DNA from: a bacterium
Lineage (GTDB): Bacteria; Bacillota_A; Clostridia; Lachnospirales; Lachnospiraceae
Length of the DNA: 64,000 nt
Reading direction: 5' to 3'
NCBI GenBank assembly: GCA_004562915.1
Contig: SFQZ01000010.1
Coordinates: forward strand, 1 to 64,000
Part shown: one piece after another, positions 52,519-61,063 of the stretch
Position numbering within the stretch: the stretch's first letter is position 1
Layout of the letters: every line of letters begins with the position of its first letter
The notes under the pieces: generated by a model
Told to the model about the DNA's origin: nothing
The model's input: only the letters and a program-made list of their open reading frames with translations
Databases searched by the model: none
Position numbers and translations under genes: made by a program

Positions 52519-53094
52519 TTAAATTAATCCGGAAAAACCAAAGAATGCGATGGACATAAGTCCTGCTGTCAGAAGAACAATCGGCATTCCCCGGAAAGGC
52601 TTTGGAATATCGTTATACTCGATTCTTTCTCTAAGCCCTGCCATCAGTACGATCGCAATCGTGAAACCTACTGCTGTGGCAAATCCATTGACAGTTCCCT
52701 CTAAAACATTGTAATCATTCTGTACATTCAGAAGTGCTACACCAAGCACTGCACAGTTTGTAGTGATCAGAGGCAGATAAACACCCAGACTCCTGTATAA
52801 AGCCGGAATGGTCTTTTTCAGGAACATCTCTACCAGCTGTACTAAAGCAGCGATCACAAGAATAAATACGATAGTCTGCAGATATTCCATTCCTGTTTTT
52901 ACAAGAATAAATTTATAGATCAGACTGGTGCAGAAAGAAGACAGCGTCAGAACAAAGATAACTGCTCCGCCCATACCTGCTGCCGTATCCATTTTCTTGG
53001 ACACTCCAAGGAAAGGACACAATCCCAAAAACTGACTGAGTACTACGTTATTTACAAGCGCAGAGCCAATCGCAATGATCAATAACTCTTTCAT
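52519..53094 (-). CDS. rnfA: Rnf complex subunit RnfA
   Basis: 191-residue membrane subunit with six helices. NVVLSQFLGLCPFLGVSKKM and LITTNCAVLGVALLNVQNDY are diagnostic; the single cysteine pair shared with RnfE binds an Fe-S centre in the membrane. Its start overlaps the rnfE stop by four bases, so translation is coupled. Confidence 0.96.
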   Translation of the reverse strand: MKELLIIAIGSALVNNVVLSQFLGLCPFLGVSKKMDTAAGMGGAVIFVLTLSSFCTSLIYKFILVKTGMEYLQTIVFILVIAALVQLVEMFLKKTIPALYRSLGVYLPLITTNCAVLGVALLNVQNDYNVLEGTVNGFATAVGFTIAIVLMAGLRERIEYNDIPKPFRGMPIVLLTAGLMSIAFFGFSGLI

Positions 53095-53795
53095 GCGTTC
53101 TTTCCTCCTTCCTCATTGCCGGATACCATACGGCTGCCGCATATCATATTGGTACATCCTGCGCATGCCGCTTCTCCACAACCTGTACCTGTGGAAGCTT
53201 TTTCCGGTTTACCGGCTTTTACTTTATTCTGAACAGCAACCAGCATTGCCAGAACAAAGAATGCACCCGGTGCCAGAATAAAAATGGTTGCTCCGCCGTC
53301 AAACAGCTGGAAACCAAAGATTTTACCGGAACCAAGCAGTTCTCGAACAATACCGATACAGGTAAGACCTATGGTAAAACCAAGTCCCATACCGATTCCA
53401 TCAAAAAGAGAACTAATCACACCATTCTTAGATGCATATGCTTCCGCACGGCCAAGAATGATACAGTTAACAACGATCAAAGGAATATAGATTCCCAGTG
53501 CAGAGTAAAGAGTCGGGATAAATCCCTGAAGTAAAAACTGCACGATTGTTACAAATGAAGCAACAATTACGATATAAGCCGGCATACGAACTCCATCCGG
53601 TATCACTTTTCTAAGAAGTGAAATCATCATGTTGGACATTGCCAGAATCACCATGGTCGTCAGTCCCATACCCAGACCATTGATTGCGGATGTGGTTGTT
53701 GCCAGTGTCGGACACATACCAAGCATCAGTACAAAGGTAGGGTTTTCTTTGATGATACCATTATACAAACGTTCTGCAGGTGAATTTGCTTTCAT
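53091..53795 (-). CDS. rnfE: Rnf complex subunit RnfE
   Basis: 234 residues, six membrane helices, homologous to RnfA. PTFVLMLGMCPTLATTTSAI and LIVVNCIILGRAEAYASKNG are the paired conserved segments. The C-terminal tail contains a Cys cluster (GCGEAACAGCTNMICGS) not needed by the family core. It starts three bases after the rnfG stop. Confidence 0.95.
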   Translation of the reverse strand: MKANSPAERLYNGIIKENPTFVLMLGMCPTLATTTSAINGLGMGLTTMVILAMSNMMISLLRKVIPDGVRMPAYIVIVASFVTIVQFLLQGFIPTLYSALGIYIPLIVVNCIILGRAEAYASKNGVISSLFDGIGMGLGFTIGLTCIGIVRELLGSGKIFGFQLFDGGATIFILAPGAFFVLAMLVAVQNKVKAGKPEKASTGTGCGEAACAGCTNMICGSRMVSGNEEGGKNA

Positions 53796-53798
53796 CTC

Positions 53799-54413
53799 TT
53801 ATTCCCCTCCTTCCATTACACGGAATGCACAAAGACCGGCATTCACGCCATTGGTCATGGCATTGGTAGTCACCGTAGCTCCGCTCAGAGCATCGATTTC
53901 ATTATCCGCAGATGCTCCGTTCTTTGTATAGACAAGTTTGTCTGTATTTTTTCCAACAAACTGGCTCTTGAACTCATCCGTATTGGCACGCATACCCAGA
54001 CCGGCAGTCTCAGAAATAGATAAGATGGAAATACCGTTCATCGTTCCGTCCGACTGTACACCCATGGTAAACTTAATATCTCCGCCATATCCTTCGGAAG
54101 AAATCACAGTGATTATATATCCCAGAGAAGTACCGCTTCCATCCACAGCTTCCACTACTTCCTCTATGCTCTGTGCCTGATAGCCTTCGCTGTCAAGACT
54201 GTCACGCAGCTGACCTGCAAGCTCGTCCGTCATCTCAACGGTACTATAATCTTTTGCCTCTTCAAATACTTCTTTATAAGCTTCTGCTTTTGCCAGTGCC
54301 TCCTGTCTGGCAATCGGCTCCTTGGTGATACCATGAACCGCACCGAGAGCTGCACCTGCCACGAGGGTGATCAGAGTCAACGCCATAGCGTCTTTTATGA
54401 TTTTATTACTCAT
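53799..54413 (-). CDS. rnfG: Rnf complex subunit RnfG (covalent FMN)
   Basis: 204 residues: an N-terminal membrane helix and an outside FMN-binding domain. The flavinylation motif SGATVTT lies at about residue 176 (the last Thr carries FMN). GYGGDIKFTMGVQSDGTMNG and ISETAGLGMRAN are typical. It overlaps the rnfD stop by four bases. Confidence 0.95.
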   Translation of the reverse strand: MSNKIIKDAMALTLITLVAGAALGAVHGITKEPIARQEALAKAEAYKEVFEEAKDYSTVEMTDELAGQLRDSLDSEGYQAQSIEEVVEAVDGSGTSLGYIITVISSEGYGGDIKFTMGVQSDGTMNGISILSISETAGLGMRANTDEFKSQFVGKNTDKLVYTKNGASADNEIDALSGATVTTNAMTNGVNAGLCAFRVMEGGE

Positions 54414-55366
54414 TCTTTCTTCCCTCCTTTACCAAATGCAACGGGAACAGTAACTCGTTCGATTACCGGAATCAGCAGGTTACTGAAGATGATCGCATAG
54501 GATACACCTTCCGCGGATGCTCCAAAGAGACGGAACAGACCGGTCAGGATACCCAGGATCACACCATAAACAAGCTGTCCTGATTTGGTGATCGGTGTCG
54601 TCACATAATCGGTAGCCATAAACCATGCACCCAGCATCAGACCGCCGCCGAAGAGCTGTCCGAGAATATAATTTGCATCCAGACCGTGACCGCCAAAAAT
54701 TATGATAAATACCAGGAAACTGCCTATGTAGGTTAATGGGATTCTGAAGTCGATTACTTTCATCGCCAACAGGAATGCTGCACCAATCAAAAGCGCAAGT
54801 GCAGAGGTCTCACCAATAGTACCTGTTGTATTACCAAGGAACATACTCAGTACATCCACCTGTTCACCGGCTTTCAGTGCTGCCAGAGGTGTTGCTCCGG
54901 ATGCTGTATCCACAATTTTTCCAAGCCCTGACGTCGGTGCAAAATTTGTCATCTGTCCGGTAAAGGAAAGGAGAAGGAAGCATCGTGCTGCCAGTGCCGG
55001 GTTCATGATATTCTGTCCCAGACCGCCAAACAACTGTTTTACCACGAGGATTGCAAACACACCGCCGATCACAGGAATCCACCAGGGAGCCGTAGAGGGC
55101 AGGTTCAAAGCCAGCAAAAGTCCGGTAACAACCGCACTGAAATCACCGATTGTGAGTTTCTTGTGCATGAAAGTCTCATAAATTCCTTCTGTCGCAACAC
55201 AGGTAGCGACAGATATACAAATCAGAAGCAGTGCCCTCCATCCGAAATTATAAATTCCAAAAAGTGTAGCCGGCAGCAGAGCAATCACTACCATTTTCAT
55301 AAGATTATCGGTTTTGATTTTGGAACGTATATGCGGTGAGGACGATACGTGTAATAATTCACTCAT
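54410..55366 (-). CDS. rnfD: Rnf complex subunit RnfD
   Basis: 318-residue membrane subunit with about nine to ten helices. The second covalent FMN site is SGATPLAAL at about residue 155. GGLGQNIMNPALAARCFLLL and LGAWFMATDYVTTPITKSGQ are conserved RnfD/NqrB segments. It follows rnfC by 12 bases. Confidence 0.95.
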   Translation of the reverse strand: MSELLHVSSSPHIRSKIKTDNLMKMVVIALLPATLFGIYNFGWRALLLICISVATCVATEGIYETFMHKKLTIGDFSAVVTGLLLALNLPSTAPWWIPVIGGVFAILVVKQLFGGLGQNIMNPALAARCFLLLSFTGQMTNFAPTSGLGKIVDTASGATPLAALKAGEQVDVLSMFLGNTTGTIGETSALALLIGAAFLLAMKVIDFRIPLTYIGSFLVFIIIFGGHGLDANYILGQLFGGGLMLGAWFMATDYVTTPITKSGQLVYGVILGILTGLFRLFGASAEGVSYAIIFSNLLIPVIERVTVPVAFGKGGKKE

Positions 55367-55378
55367 GTCTCTTCCTCC

Positions 55379-56698
55379 TTATTTCTTTTTTCTGTTAGCC
55401 AGTACAATTTTTCTCATGGACTTAATTTCCTGGGCAAGAGGCCGTTTAGCCGGACAGACGTAACTGCAGCATCCGCATTCACAGCACTCCATACCATTGT
55501 ATTTCTGGAATTTATCCTGATCTTTATGAGTAGCAAAAGTAGCAAGCTTGGTCGGAAGCAGATGTTCCGGACACTCACTCACACATCTTCCACAGTTGAT
55601 ACATGCAGTCGTTTCCGAATGACAAACTTCATCCTTTGTCAGACACAAAAGTGCTGATGTGGTTTTCGTAACAGGAACATGCATATCAAACATGGCAAAT
55701 CCCATCATAGGACCACCGGAGATTACTTTTTCCACATGATCTTTAAATCCGCCTGCCGCTTCTACAAGTTCCTGGAAATCGGTTCCTACCGGAACATAGA
55801 AGTTAGCCGGCTCAGCGATCGCATCACCGGTTACAGTTACGATTCTGTGCATCAGCGGCTGTCCCAGTACAACTGCCTTATAAACAGCAACAACAGTATC
55901 AATATTATCCACAACACAGCCCGCATCAGCCGGTAGCATGGAAGAATTGATACTTCTTCCGGTAACCGCATAGATCAGCATACGTTCAGCACCCTGCGGA
56001 TACTTGGTTTTCATGGCTTTTACTTCAATCCGAGGCTCATTCTCCACCATTTTGCTGAGCTTTTCAATACAATCCGGCTTATTGTCCTCAATACAAATAC
56101 ATCCTTTTGCATTGTCAAACAACTGCAGCATCACTTTCAGACCACCGATTACTTTTTCCGGCTCTTCCAGCATCCTTCTGTAATCCGATGTCAGATACGG
56201 CTCACATTCCGCACCATTTACAAGGATGTGATCGATTTTTTCAGGTTCCTTCGGTGAAAGCTTTACATGTGTAGGAAATCCTGCACCTCCCATACCAACC
56301 ACACCTGCTTCCTGAATCTTTTTCCGGATCTCTTCTTTTGAAAGCTGTTCCGGATGCTCTACAGGCTCAAATGCCACAGACTCATATAAGCCGTCATTTT
56401 CTACAAGAATCGCATCACAGGTACCGCCTGTGGCAGTAAGCCGGGGTTCTATCCCTTTTACTGTTCCGGAAACTGATGCATACACCGGAGCGGAAACAAA
56501 CCCTCCAGCCTCCGCAATCTTCTGTCCGATCAATACCCGGTCTCCTTTGGATACGATTGGTTTCGCCGGCGCACCGATATGCTGTGATACCAGGAACGCA
56601 AGCTCCTTCTGAGGTTTCAGAGGCTGAATCGGCTTATTCTTGGATAACTCCTTCCCATCATAAGGATGGATTCCGCCTTTGAATGTAACTAATCCCAT
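55379..56698 (-). CDS. rnfC: Rnf complex subunit RnfC (own start inside a longer open frame)
   Basis: The NADH-side soluble subunit. From ATG 56698 (MGLVTFKGGIHPYDGKELSK) the protein is 439 residues, the usual RnfC start and length. The nucleotide/flavin loop lies in GVVGMGGAGFPTHVKL near residue 128. Two cubane motifs, CINCGRCVSECPEHLLP and CCECGCCSYVCPAKRPL, are near the C terminus. AAAGGAGGAGG sits seven bases ahead of this ATG, so it can be translated on its own. The frame is also open upstream into a PF06541 protein (see next entry). Confidence 0.93.
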   Translation of the reverse strand: MGLVTFKGGIHPYDGKELSKNKPIQPLKPQKELAFLVSQHIGAPAKPIVSKGDRVLIGQKIAEAGGFVSAPVYASVSGTVKGIEPRLTATGGTCDAILVENDGLYESVAFEPVEHPEQLSKEEIRKKIQEAGVVGMGGAGFPTHVKLSPKEPEKIDHILVNGAECEPYLTSDYRRMLEEPEKVIGGLKVMLQLFDNAKGCICIEDNKPDCIEKLSKMVENEPRIEVKAMKTKYPQGAERMLIYAVTGRSINSSMLPADAGCVVDNIDTVVAVYKAVVLGQPLMHRIVTVTGDAIAEPANFYVPVGTDFQELVEAAGGFKDHVEKVISGGPMMGFAMFDMHVPVTKTTSALLCLTKDEVCHSETTACINCGRCVSECPEHLLPTKLATFATHKDQDKFQKYNGMECCECGCCSYVCPAKRPLAQEIKSMRKIVLANRKKK

Positions 56699-57613
56699 AC
56701 TATGACCTCCTCCTTTATTTTTACTTTTTTCTTTTAATTTTCTTAAGCGTTCCGCTTTACTGATCAAATTCGGGTAAGCTTTCATCTGACGTCTGGAAAT
56801 ATGACGTATACTGTTCTTAACTTCCAGATATCGACGTGCAAATTCGTCATAACGTTCCATAAAAGCTTCGCGTTTTTCATGAATCTCAGTATCTTCCAGA
56901 CGTTCCAATACTTCGTGGAACTTTTCTCTTCGAATGTCAAGATATTCTTTCAGTTTATTGTCCGTAAACTCAGGCCGATAAAACTCTGCCTTCTCACGAA
57001 ATTCTTCTACAGTTTCATACAGTTTGCTGTTCTGGAAAGATTCCTGGAATTCGTCCATTACACTGTCAAGCTTCTGCAATTTGCTCCGCAGGTCGAATGC
57101 TGCTGCTGCAGAGAATGAAAAATCCACCACATAATATACAAGCCATACATATAAAAGTATCGTACCTGTACTTCTAGGGAACCAGTCGACAAACATGGAA
57201 ACTAATGGCTGGAGAACATAAAACAGAAGCAATGTAAAAAATCCCCAGGCGAGAGAACTTCCCAGACAGATCTTTCCCTGAAAATTATATTTCTTATCGC
57301 TGTAATCCCACCAGTTTGTATGGAAGATTGCCTCCATCAGAACACCTGTGACATATTCCAGTACGGTAGCCACTGCAACTCCAGCAAAATACAATTCCAG
57401 TATCCGTCCTGTAAGCGGCTTTAAGATCACGTACACTGCAACAGCCCCCACACCGTATATGGTAACAAAAGGACCATTGACAAAGCCACGGTTCACCCAC
57501 CGCTTATTCTTTACCGAGACGTAACAGCTTTCCCATATCCATCCGAGAAAACTGTACACGATAAACCAGCTCAGAATATGATAGATATCAACACCTAATA
57601 TTTCGTATGTCAA
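55379..57613 (-). CDS. Open frame joining a PF06541 membrane protein to RnfC (744 codons)
   Basis: The first 300 codons, from TTG 57613 (after GGGAGAGGAG), encode a PF06541/DUF1113 putative ABC-transporter-type membrane protein: FIVYSFLGWIWESCYVSV, NRGFVNGPFVTIYGVGA, about six helices to residue 175, then a charged coiled region. No stop separates it from RnfC. The join reads KLKEKSKNKGGGHS-M, and GGAGGAGGT, the RnfC ribosome site, is decoded as Gly-Gly. A run of six A (GAAAAAAGTAA) lies just before. One base less or more, or a -1 slip there, would put TAA in frame and end the membrane protein. So either two proteins, a true fusion, or both are made; a sequencing or assembly indel in the A run is also possible. 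Confidence 0.7.
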   Translation of the reverse strand: MTYEILGVDIYHILSWFIVYSFLGWIWESCYVSVKNKRWVNRGFVNGPFVTIYGVGAVAVYVILKPLTGRILELYFAGVAVATVLEYVTGVLMEAIFHTNWWDYSDKKYNFQGKICLGSSLAWGFFTLLLFYVLQPLVSMFVDWFPRSTGTILLYVWLVYYVVDFSFSAAAAFDLRSKLQKLDSVMDEFQESFQNSKLYETVEEFREKAEFYRPEFTDNKLKEYLDIRREKFHEVLERLEDTEIHEKREAFMERYDEFARRYLEVKNSIRHISRRQMKAYPNLISKAERLRKLKEKSKNKGGGHSMGLVTFKGGIHPYDGKELSKNKPIQPLKPQKELAFLVSQHIGAPAKPIVSKGDRVLIGQKIAEAGGFVSAPVYASVSGTVKGIEPRLTATGGTCDAILVENDGLYESVAFEPVEHPEQLSKEEIRKKIQEAGVVGMGGAGFPTHVKLSPKEPEKIDHILVNGAECEPYLTSDYRRMLEEPEKVIGGLKVMLQLFDNAKGCICIEDNKPDCIEKLSKMVENEPRIEVKAMKTKYPQGAERMLIYAVTGRSINSSMLPADAGCVVDNIDTVVAVYKAVVLGQPLMHRIVTVTGDAIAEPANFYVPVGTDFQELVEAAGGFKDHVEKVISGGPMMGFAMFDMHVPVTKTTSALLCLTKDEVCHSETTACINCGRCVSECPEHLLPTKLATFATHKDQDKFQKYNGMECCECGCCSYVCPAKRPLAQEIKSMRKIVLANRKKK

Positions 57614-57816
57614 TACAACTCTCCTCTCCCTTATTTAATACCTATAATATGATGCCAGGGTCAAAAGCTTTTGACACCCTAATCATATAATAACTCATAC
57701 CGAACGAAAAAGCACTATATTTTTTTGTTTTTTTGTACTATAATTAGTACAATTGATACATATTTGTATAAATTATCATTTAAAAGTGCTATTATTTTAA
57801 CAAGGAGACGAATCAA
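57614..57816. promoter_or_regulatory. Divergent promoter region of the Rnf operon and YprB-like gene
   Basis: About 200 AT-rich bases. The palindromic repeat copy 2 is at 57649-57682. A TATAAT-type box inside GTACTATAATTAGTAC (57735-57752) could serve either strand, but no good -35 was found. CAAGGAGACG at 57801-57810 is the ribosome site of the plus-strand gene. No short gene was seen. Confidence 0.5.
57649..57682. repeat. Palindromic repeat, copy 2
   Basis: ATGATGCCAGGGTCAAAAGC then TTTTGACACCCTAA. Read on the minus strand it matches copy 1 (34201-34233) throughout, apart from an inserted GT in one arm and a few bases at the edges. It lies between the divergent Rnf operon and the exonuclease gene. 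Confidence 0.7.
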
Positions 57817-58923
57817 ATGATCATAACCAATACCCCAGCCCATGTCCCCTCCGACCATCTAAAACGGAGAAAAATCCAGCCCGACCAATGTGTATTTTTT
57901 GACATAGAAACTACCGGCCTGTCATGGAAAAGGTCGCATCTTTATCTTCTCGGAGCTGTATATAGGGAAGAAGGTCAATGGATTCACCGGCAATGGTTCT
58001 GTCAGCGTCCGGGAGAAGAAAAAGAGGTTCTCCTGCAGTTTTCCCAGCTTCTAAACAACCATCAATGGCTGGTTCATTATAATGGCAAAACCTTTGATGT
58101 TCCTTATCTGATGCACAAATTTACGTTTTACAATATCCGGCAGTCCTGGGAACATCTTTCTCAACTTGATCTTTATCAGGAACTTCTTCCCTACAAAAAT
58201 CTGCTTGGACTGCAGCATATGCGTCAGAAAGATCTGGAAATCCTTTTCGGAATCAACCGGGAAGATCCCTTTTCCGGTGGAGAACTGATCTCTCATTATC
58301 AGGAATACTTAAACAGTGGTGACAAAGAATTATATGAGATTCTTTCCCTTCACAACCGGGAAGATGTGGAAGGAATGATACAGCTTTTGCCGCTTCTTCT
58401 GATCCCCGAACTTTTTCAGGGAAACTTAATCGACGAGATAGATATTCTCATGACTGATCCGGATACCGTTGTACTGCAAATTCCAATTACAGAATCATTC
58501 CCTGTCTCTCTGCATAAAGAAAACAAATGGTATGATCTTCGTGTGAACGCATCCAAATGCCTTTTGCGTATCCCTGTCTATCAGGGCACCCTGCGGTATT
58601 TTTTCCCAAATTACAAAGATTACTACTATCTGCCTCTGGAGGATGAAGCCATCCATAAAAGTGTCGGTGCATATGTAGACAAAGATCATAGGGAAAAAGC
58701 AAAAGCCTGCAACTGCTACAAAAAAGTGTCAGGAAACTTCCTTCCTGAATTTGAACCTGTATTCCAGCCTGAATTTCACATGGAGTACAAAGATCCTGTC
58801 AGATGGTTCTCTCTCGATGAAATCTTCCCTAAAGACCATCCTGCATCCGCAAAGCCGGATCTTTTGAAAGCTTACGTCAAACATCTGTTAAAACATGCAT
58901 CTCAATGCAATTCCAAACTATGA
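57817..58923 (+). CDS. YprB-like ribonuclease H-like 3'-5' exonuclease
   Basis: 368 residues. The exonuclease fold starts with FFDIETTGLSWKRSHLYLLG (DEDD acid residues DIE) near residue 29, continues with LVHYNGKTFDVPYL at about 87 and NREDVEGMIQLLPLL near 182, giving the conserved Asp. This matches PF13482 (RNase_H_2, YprB). The C-terminal half is strand-rich and unassigned. Action on RNA or DNA ends is inferred from family. ATG follows AAGGAGACG. It is a single-gene unit. Confidence 0.85.
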   Translation: MIITNTPAHVPSDHLKRRKIQPDQCVFFDIETTGLSWKRSHLYLLGAVYREEGQWIHRQWFCQRPGEEKEVLLQFSQLLNNHQWLVHYNGKTFDVPYLMHKFTFYNIRQSWEHLSQLDLYQELLPYKNLLGLQHMRQKDLEILFGINREDPFSGGELISHYQEYLNSGDKELYEILSLHNREDVEGMIQLLPLLLIPELFQGNLIDEIDILMTDPDTVVLQIPITESFPVSLHKENKWYDLRVNASKCLLRIPVYQGTLRYFFPNYKDYYYLPLEDEAIHKSVGAYVDKDHREKAKACNCYKKVSGNFLPEFEPVFQPEFHMEYKDPVRWFSLDEIFPKDHPASAKPDLLKAYVKHLLKHASQCNSKL

Positions 58924-59043
58924 CTGAGTTCAAGTACGCCTCGGCGTAGTTGCTGCGAGGTGCGCGTCATGCTTTGCATGACACGATACATCTGCGCACC
59001 TCTGCAATCCACCGGAGGCTTTATCTCCTTCCAAGATAAATTC
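58924..59043. other. Structured intergenic element between YprB-like gene and rpsA
   Basis: GAGGTGCGC (58957-58965) pairs with GCGCACCTC (58994-59002) and encloses a perfect hairpin GTCATGC-TTT-GCATGAC (58966-58982). GC-rich CGCCTCGGCG precedes it and can pair alternatively with CGAGG. This is unlike the AT-rich flanks. It may be part of the 3' untranslated region, a small RNA, or a repeat. No coding frame of note. Confidence 0.4.
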
Positions 59044-59067
59044 AGCCCGGAAAACAACTTCCGGGCT
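59044..59067. terminator. Rho-independent terminator
   Basis: AGCCCGGAA pairs with TTCCGGGCT (59044-59067), followed on plus by GCTTTTATT. On the minus strand the tail is weaker (GAATTTA). It ends the YprB-like transcript and perhaps also rpsA. Confidence 0.75.
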
Positions 59068-59122
59068 GCTTTTATTAATTATAAAATTATTACCGTCAGG
59101 GACACTGCCTTATCTGTTCAAT

Positions 59123-60214
59123 TTACTCTTCAACAGGAGCTTCTTCTGCCGGAGCCTCTGCCGGAGCTTCAAGAGCTTTCATGCTCAGGCTGATCTTTTT
59201 ATCTTCGCCGTTGAAATCAACAACTTTTGCAGTGATTACCTGACCTACACTCAGAACATCTGCCGGTTTTTCCACATGTTCTTTTGAGATCTGAGATACA
59301 TGAAGCAGTGCGTCAACACCTGGTTCCAGCTCAACAAATGCACCAAAATCTGTCATGCGGGCAATTGTTCCTTCTACTACATTGCCAACTGCGTATTTTT
59401 CATCTGCATTCAGCCATGGGTTCTGATCTTCAAACTTCAGACTGAGTGCAATTTTGTCTCCGTTGATCTCTTTAATAAGAACAGTGATCGGATCACCAAC
59501 TTTAAAAATCTTTTTCGGATTTTCTACTCTGCCCCAGGACATCTCTGAGATATGAAGCAGTCCGTCAGCACCGCCCAGATCGATGAATGCACCGAAATCT
59601 GTCACGTTCTTAACAGTTCCTTCCACAACATCTCCTGCATGGATTCTCTCAAACAGAGCTTTCTGCTGTTCTGCTTTTGCTGCAACCAGAAGCTGTTTTC
59701 TGTCACCGATGATTCTTCTTCTTCTCGGATTGAACTCTGTGATTACAAACTCAATTTCCTGATCTGCATATTTGGACAGATCCTTTTCGAAATTATCAGA
59801 AACCAGGCTTGCCGGAATAAATACTCTTGCTTCATCAATCACAACGCTCAGACCACCATTTAATACCTGGGTAACTTTAGCTTTCAGAACTTCTTTATTC
59901 TCGAATGCTTCTTCCAGTCTCTTATTACCTTTTTCTGCTGCCAGTCTCTTGTAAGTAAGAAGTACCTGTCCTTCTCCATCGTTAACTTTCAGGACTTTAA
60001 CTTCCATCGTATCCCCCGGCTTTACAACAGTCGTCAGATCCAGGGATGCATCATTGCTGTATTCAGACTTTGTAAGAATACCGTCAGCTTTGTAACCAAT
60101 ATTTAAAATAATCTCGTCTTCTTTGACGTCGATTACAGTACCTTCGACAACCTCCCCGTTTCTAATTGTTTTTAATGATTCTTCCAGCATTTGTTCAAAA
60201 CTTAATTCTGACAT
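59123..60214 (-). CDS. rpsA: 30S ribosomal protein S1 (four S1 domains)
   Basis: 363 residues with four S1 RNA-binding domains at about 13-85, 102-170, 190-260 and 275-350 (VVEGTVKNVTDFGAFIDLGG and VVEGTIARMTDFGAFVELEP are the third and fourth). The short Firmicute form with an Ala/Glu/Pro-rich tail. ATG at 60214 has GAGGAGG upstream and is preferred to 60232. The ribosome site and start lie inside the 3' end of ispH: the ispH stop is at 60195, a 20-base overlap in another frame. In many Clostridia the two are fused. Confidence 0.95.
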   Translation of the reverse strand: MSELSFEQMLEESLKTIRNGEVVEGTVIDVKEDEIILNIGYKADGILTKSEYSNDASLDLTTVVKPGDTMEVKVLKVNDGEGQVLLTYKRLAAEKGNKRLEEAFENKEVLKAKVTQVLNGGLSVVIDEARVFIPASLVSDNFEKDLSKYADQEIEFVITEFNPRRRRIIGDRKQLLVAAKAEQQKALFERIHAGDVVEGTVKNVTDFGAFIDLGGADGLLHISEMSWGRVENPKKIFKVGDPITVLIKEINGDKIALSLKFEDQNPWLNADEKYAVGNVVEGTIARMTDFGAFVELEPGVDALLHVSQISKEHVEKPADVLSVGQVITAKVVDFNGEDKKISLSMKALEAPAEAPAEEAPVEE

Positions 60215-61055
60215 ATTTTTGAACCTCCTCAATTATATTATTTGGGGTGGAAGCCCCCGCTGTAATACCTACGCAACCAATACATTGAAAAGGCCTAGTA
60301 TCCAAATCAACAAGTGTCTGTATATAGTAAGTATTTTTACATTCTTTTCTACATATCTCGTATAATTTCTGCGTATTGGAACTATGTCTGCCGCCAATGA
60401 CAATCATGGTATCTGCTTCGCAGGCAATCTGCCGTGCCTCAAGCTGTCTTTCTTCTGTTGCACTGCAAATCGTATTTAAAACAATTCTATCATACCTCTT
60501 TTTCTCAAGAATTTCAACTAAATCTTTAAATTTGTTGTAATTAAATGTCGTCTGTGACACAATACATAGTTTTTTTTCATCAAAAATTTCCAAATTTTCT
60601 GCCTCTTCTTCAGTAGAAATAACAGTTACCGGTCCCTGGCACCAGCCTTTGATTCCTTCCACTTCCGGATGATTGTCATTTCCGATAATCACGATATGGC
60701 AGCCGTTTTTACTTTCTTTCTCTACGATCCTGTGAATTTTGCGGACAAACGGGCAGGTAGCATCCACACACTCCAGTCCCTTTTCTTCGATTAACTGGTA
60801 AATGTCTCTGGGGACACCATGGGATCGGATCACGACCGTGCCTTTTTCTATCGCTTCCAGATCTGCACGATTTTCCAAAACAGATACCCCTTTTGCTTCC
60901 AGATCACTGACGACTTCCTCATTGTGTATGATCGGTCCGTAAGTATATACATTCTTTTTTCCCAGTTCTACCTGTTCATATACCTTCTCCACAGCCCGCT
61001 TTACACCGAAACAAAACCCGGCGGTTTTCGCAGTTTTTATTACTCTTTCTCCCAT
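60195..61055 (-). CDS. ispH: 4-hydroxy-3-methylbut-2-enyl diphosphate reductase
   Basis: Last enzyme of the non-mevalonate isoprenoid pathway, an Fe-S reductase. 286 residues. The cluster cysteines are in AGFCFGVKRAVEK (about residue 16), CVDATCPFVRKI (about 99) and NTICSATEERQ (about 198). Histidines in GPIIHNEEVV and NDNHPEVEG are also in place. It ends 20 bases inside rpsA and starts eight bases after cmk. Confidence 0.96.
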   Translation of the reverse strand: MGERVIKTAKTAGFCFGVKRAVEKVYEQVELGKKNVYTYGPIIHNEEVVSDLEAKGVSVLENRADLEAIEKGTVVIRSHGVPRDIYQLIEEKGLECVDATCPFVRKIHRIVEKESKNGCHIVIIGNDNHPEVEGIKGWCQGPVTVISTEEEAENLEIFDEKKLCIVSQTTFNYNKFKDLVEILEKKRYDRIVLNTICSATEERQLEARQIACEADTMIVIGGRHSSNTQKLYEICRKECKNTYYIQTLVDLDTRPFQCIGCVGITAGASTPNNIIEEVQKYVRIKF

Positions 61056-61063
61056 AAATGCAC

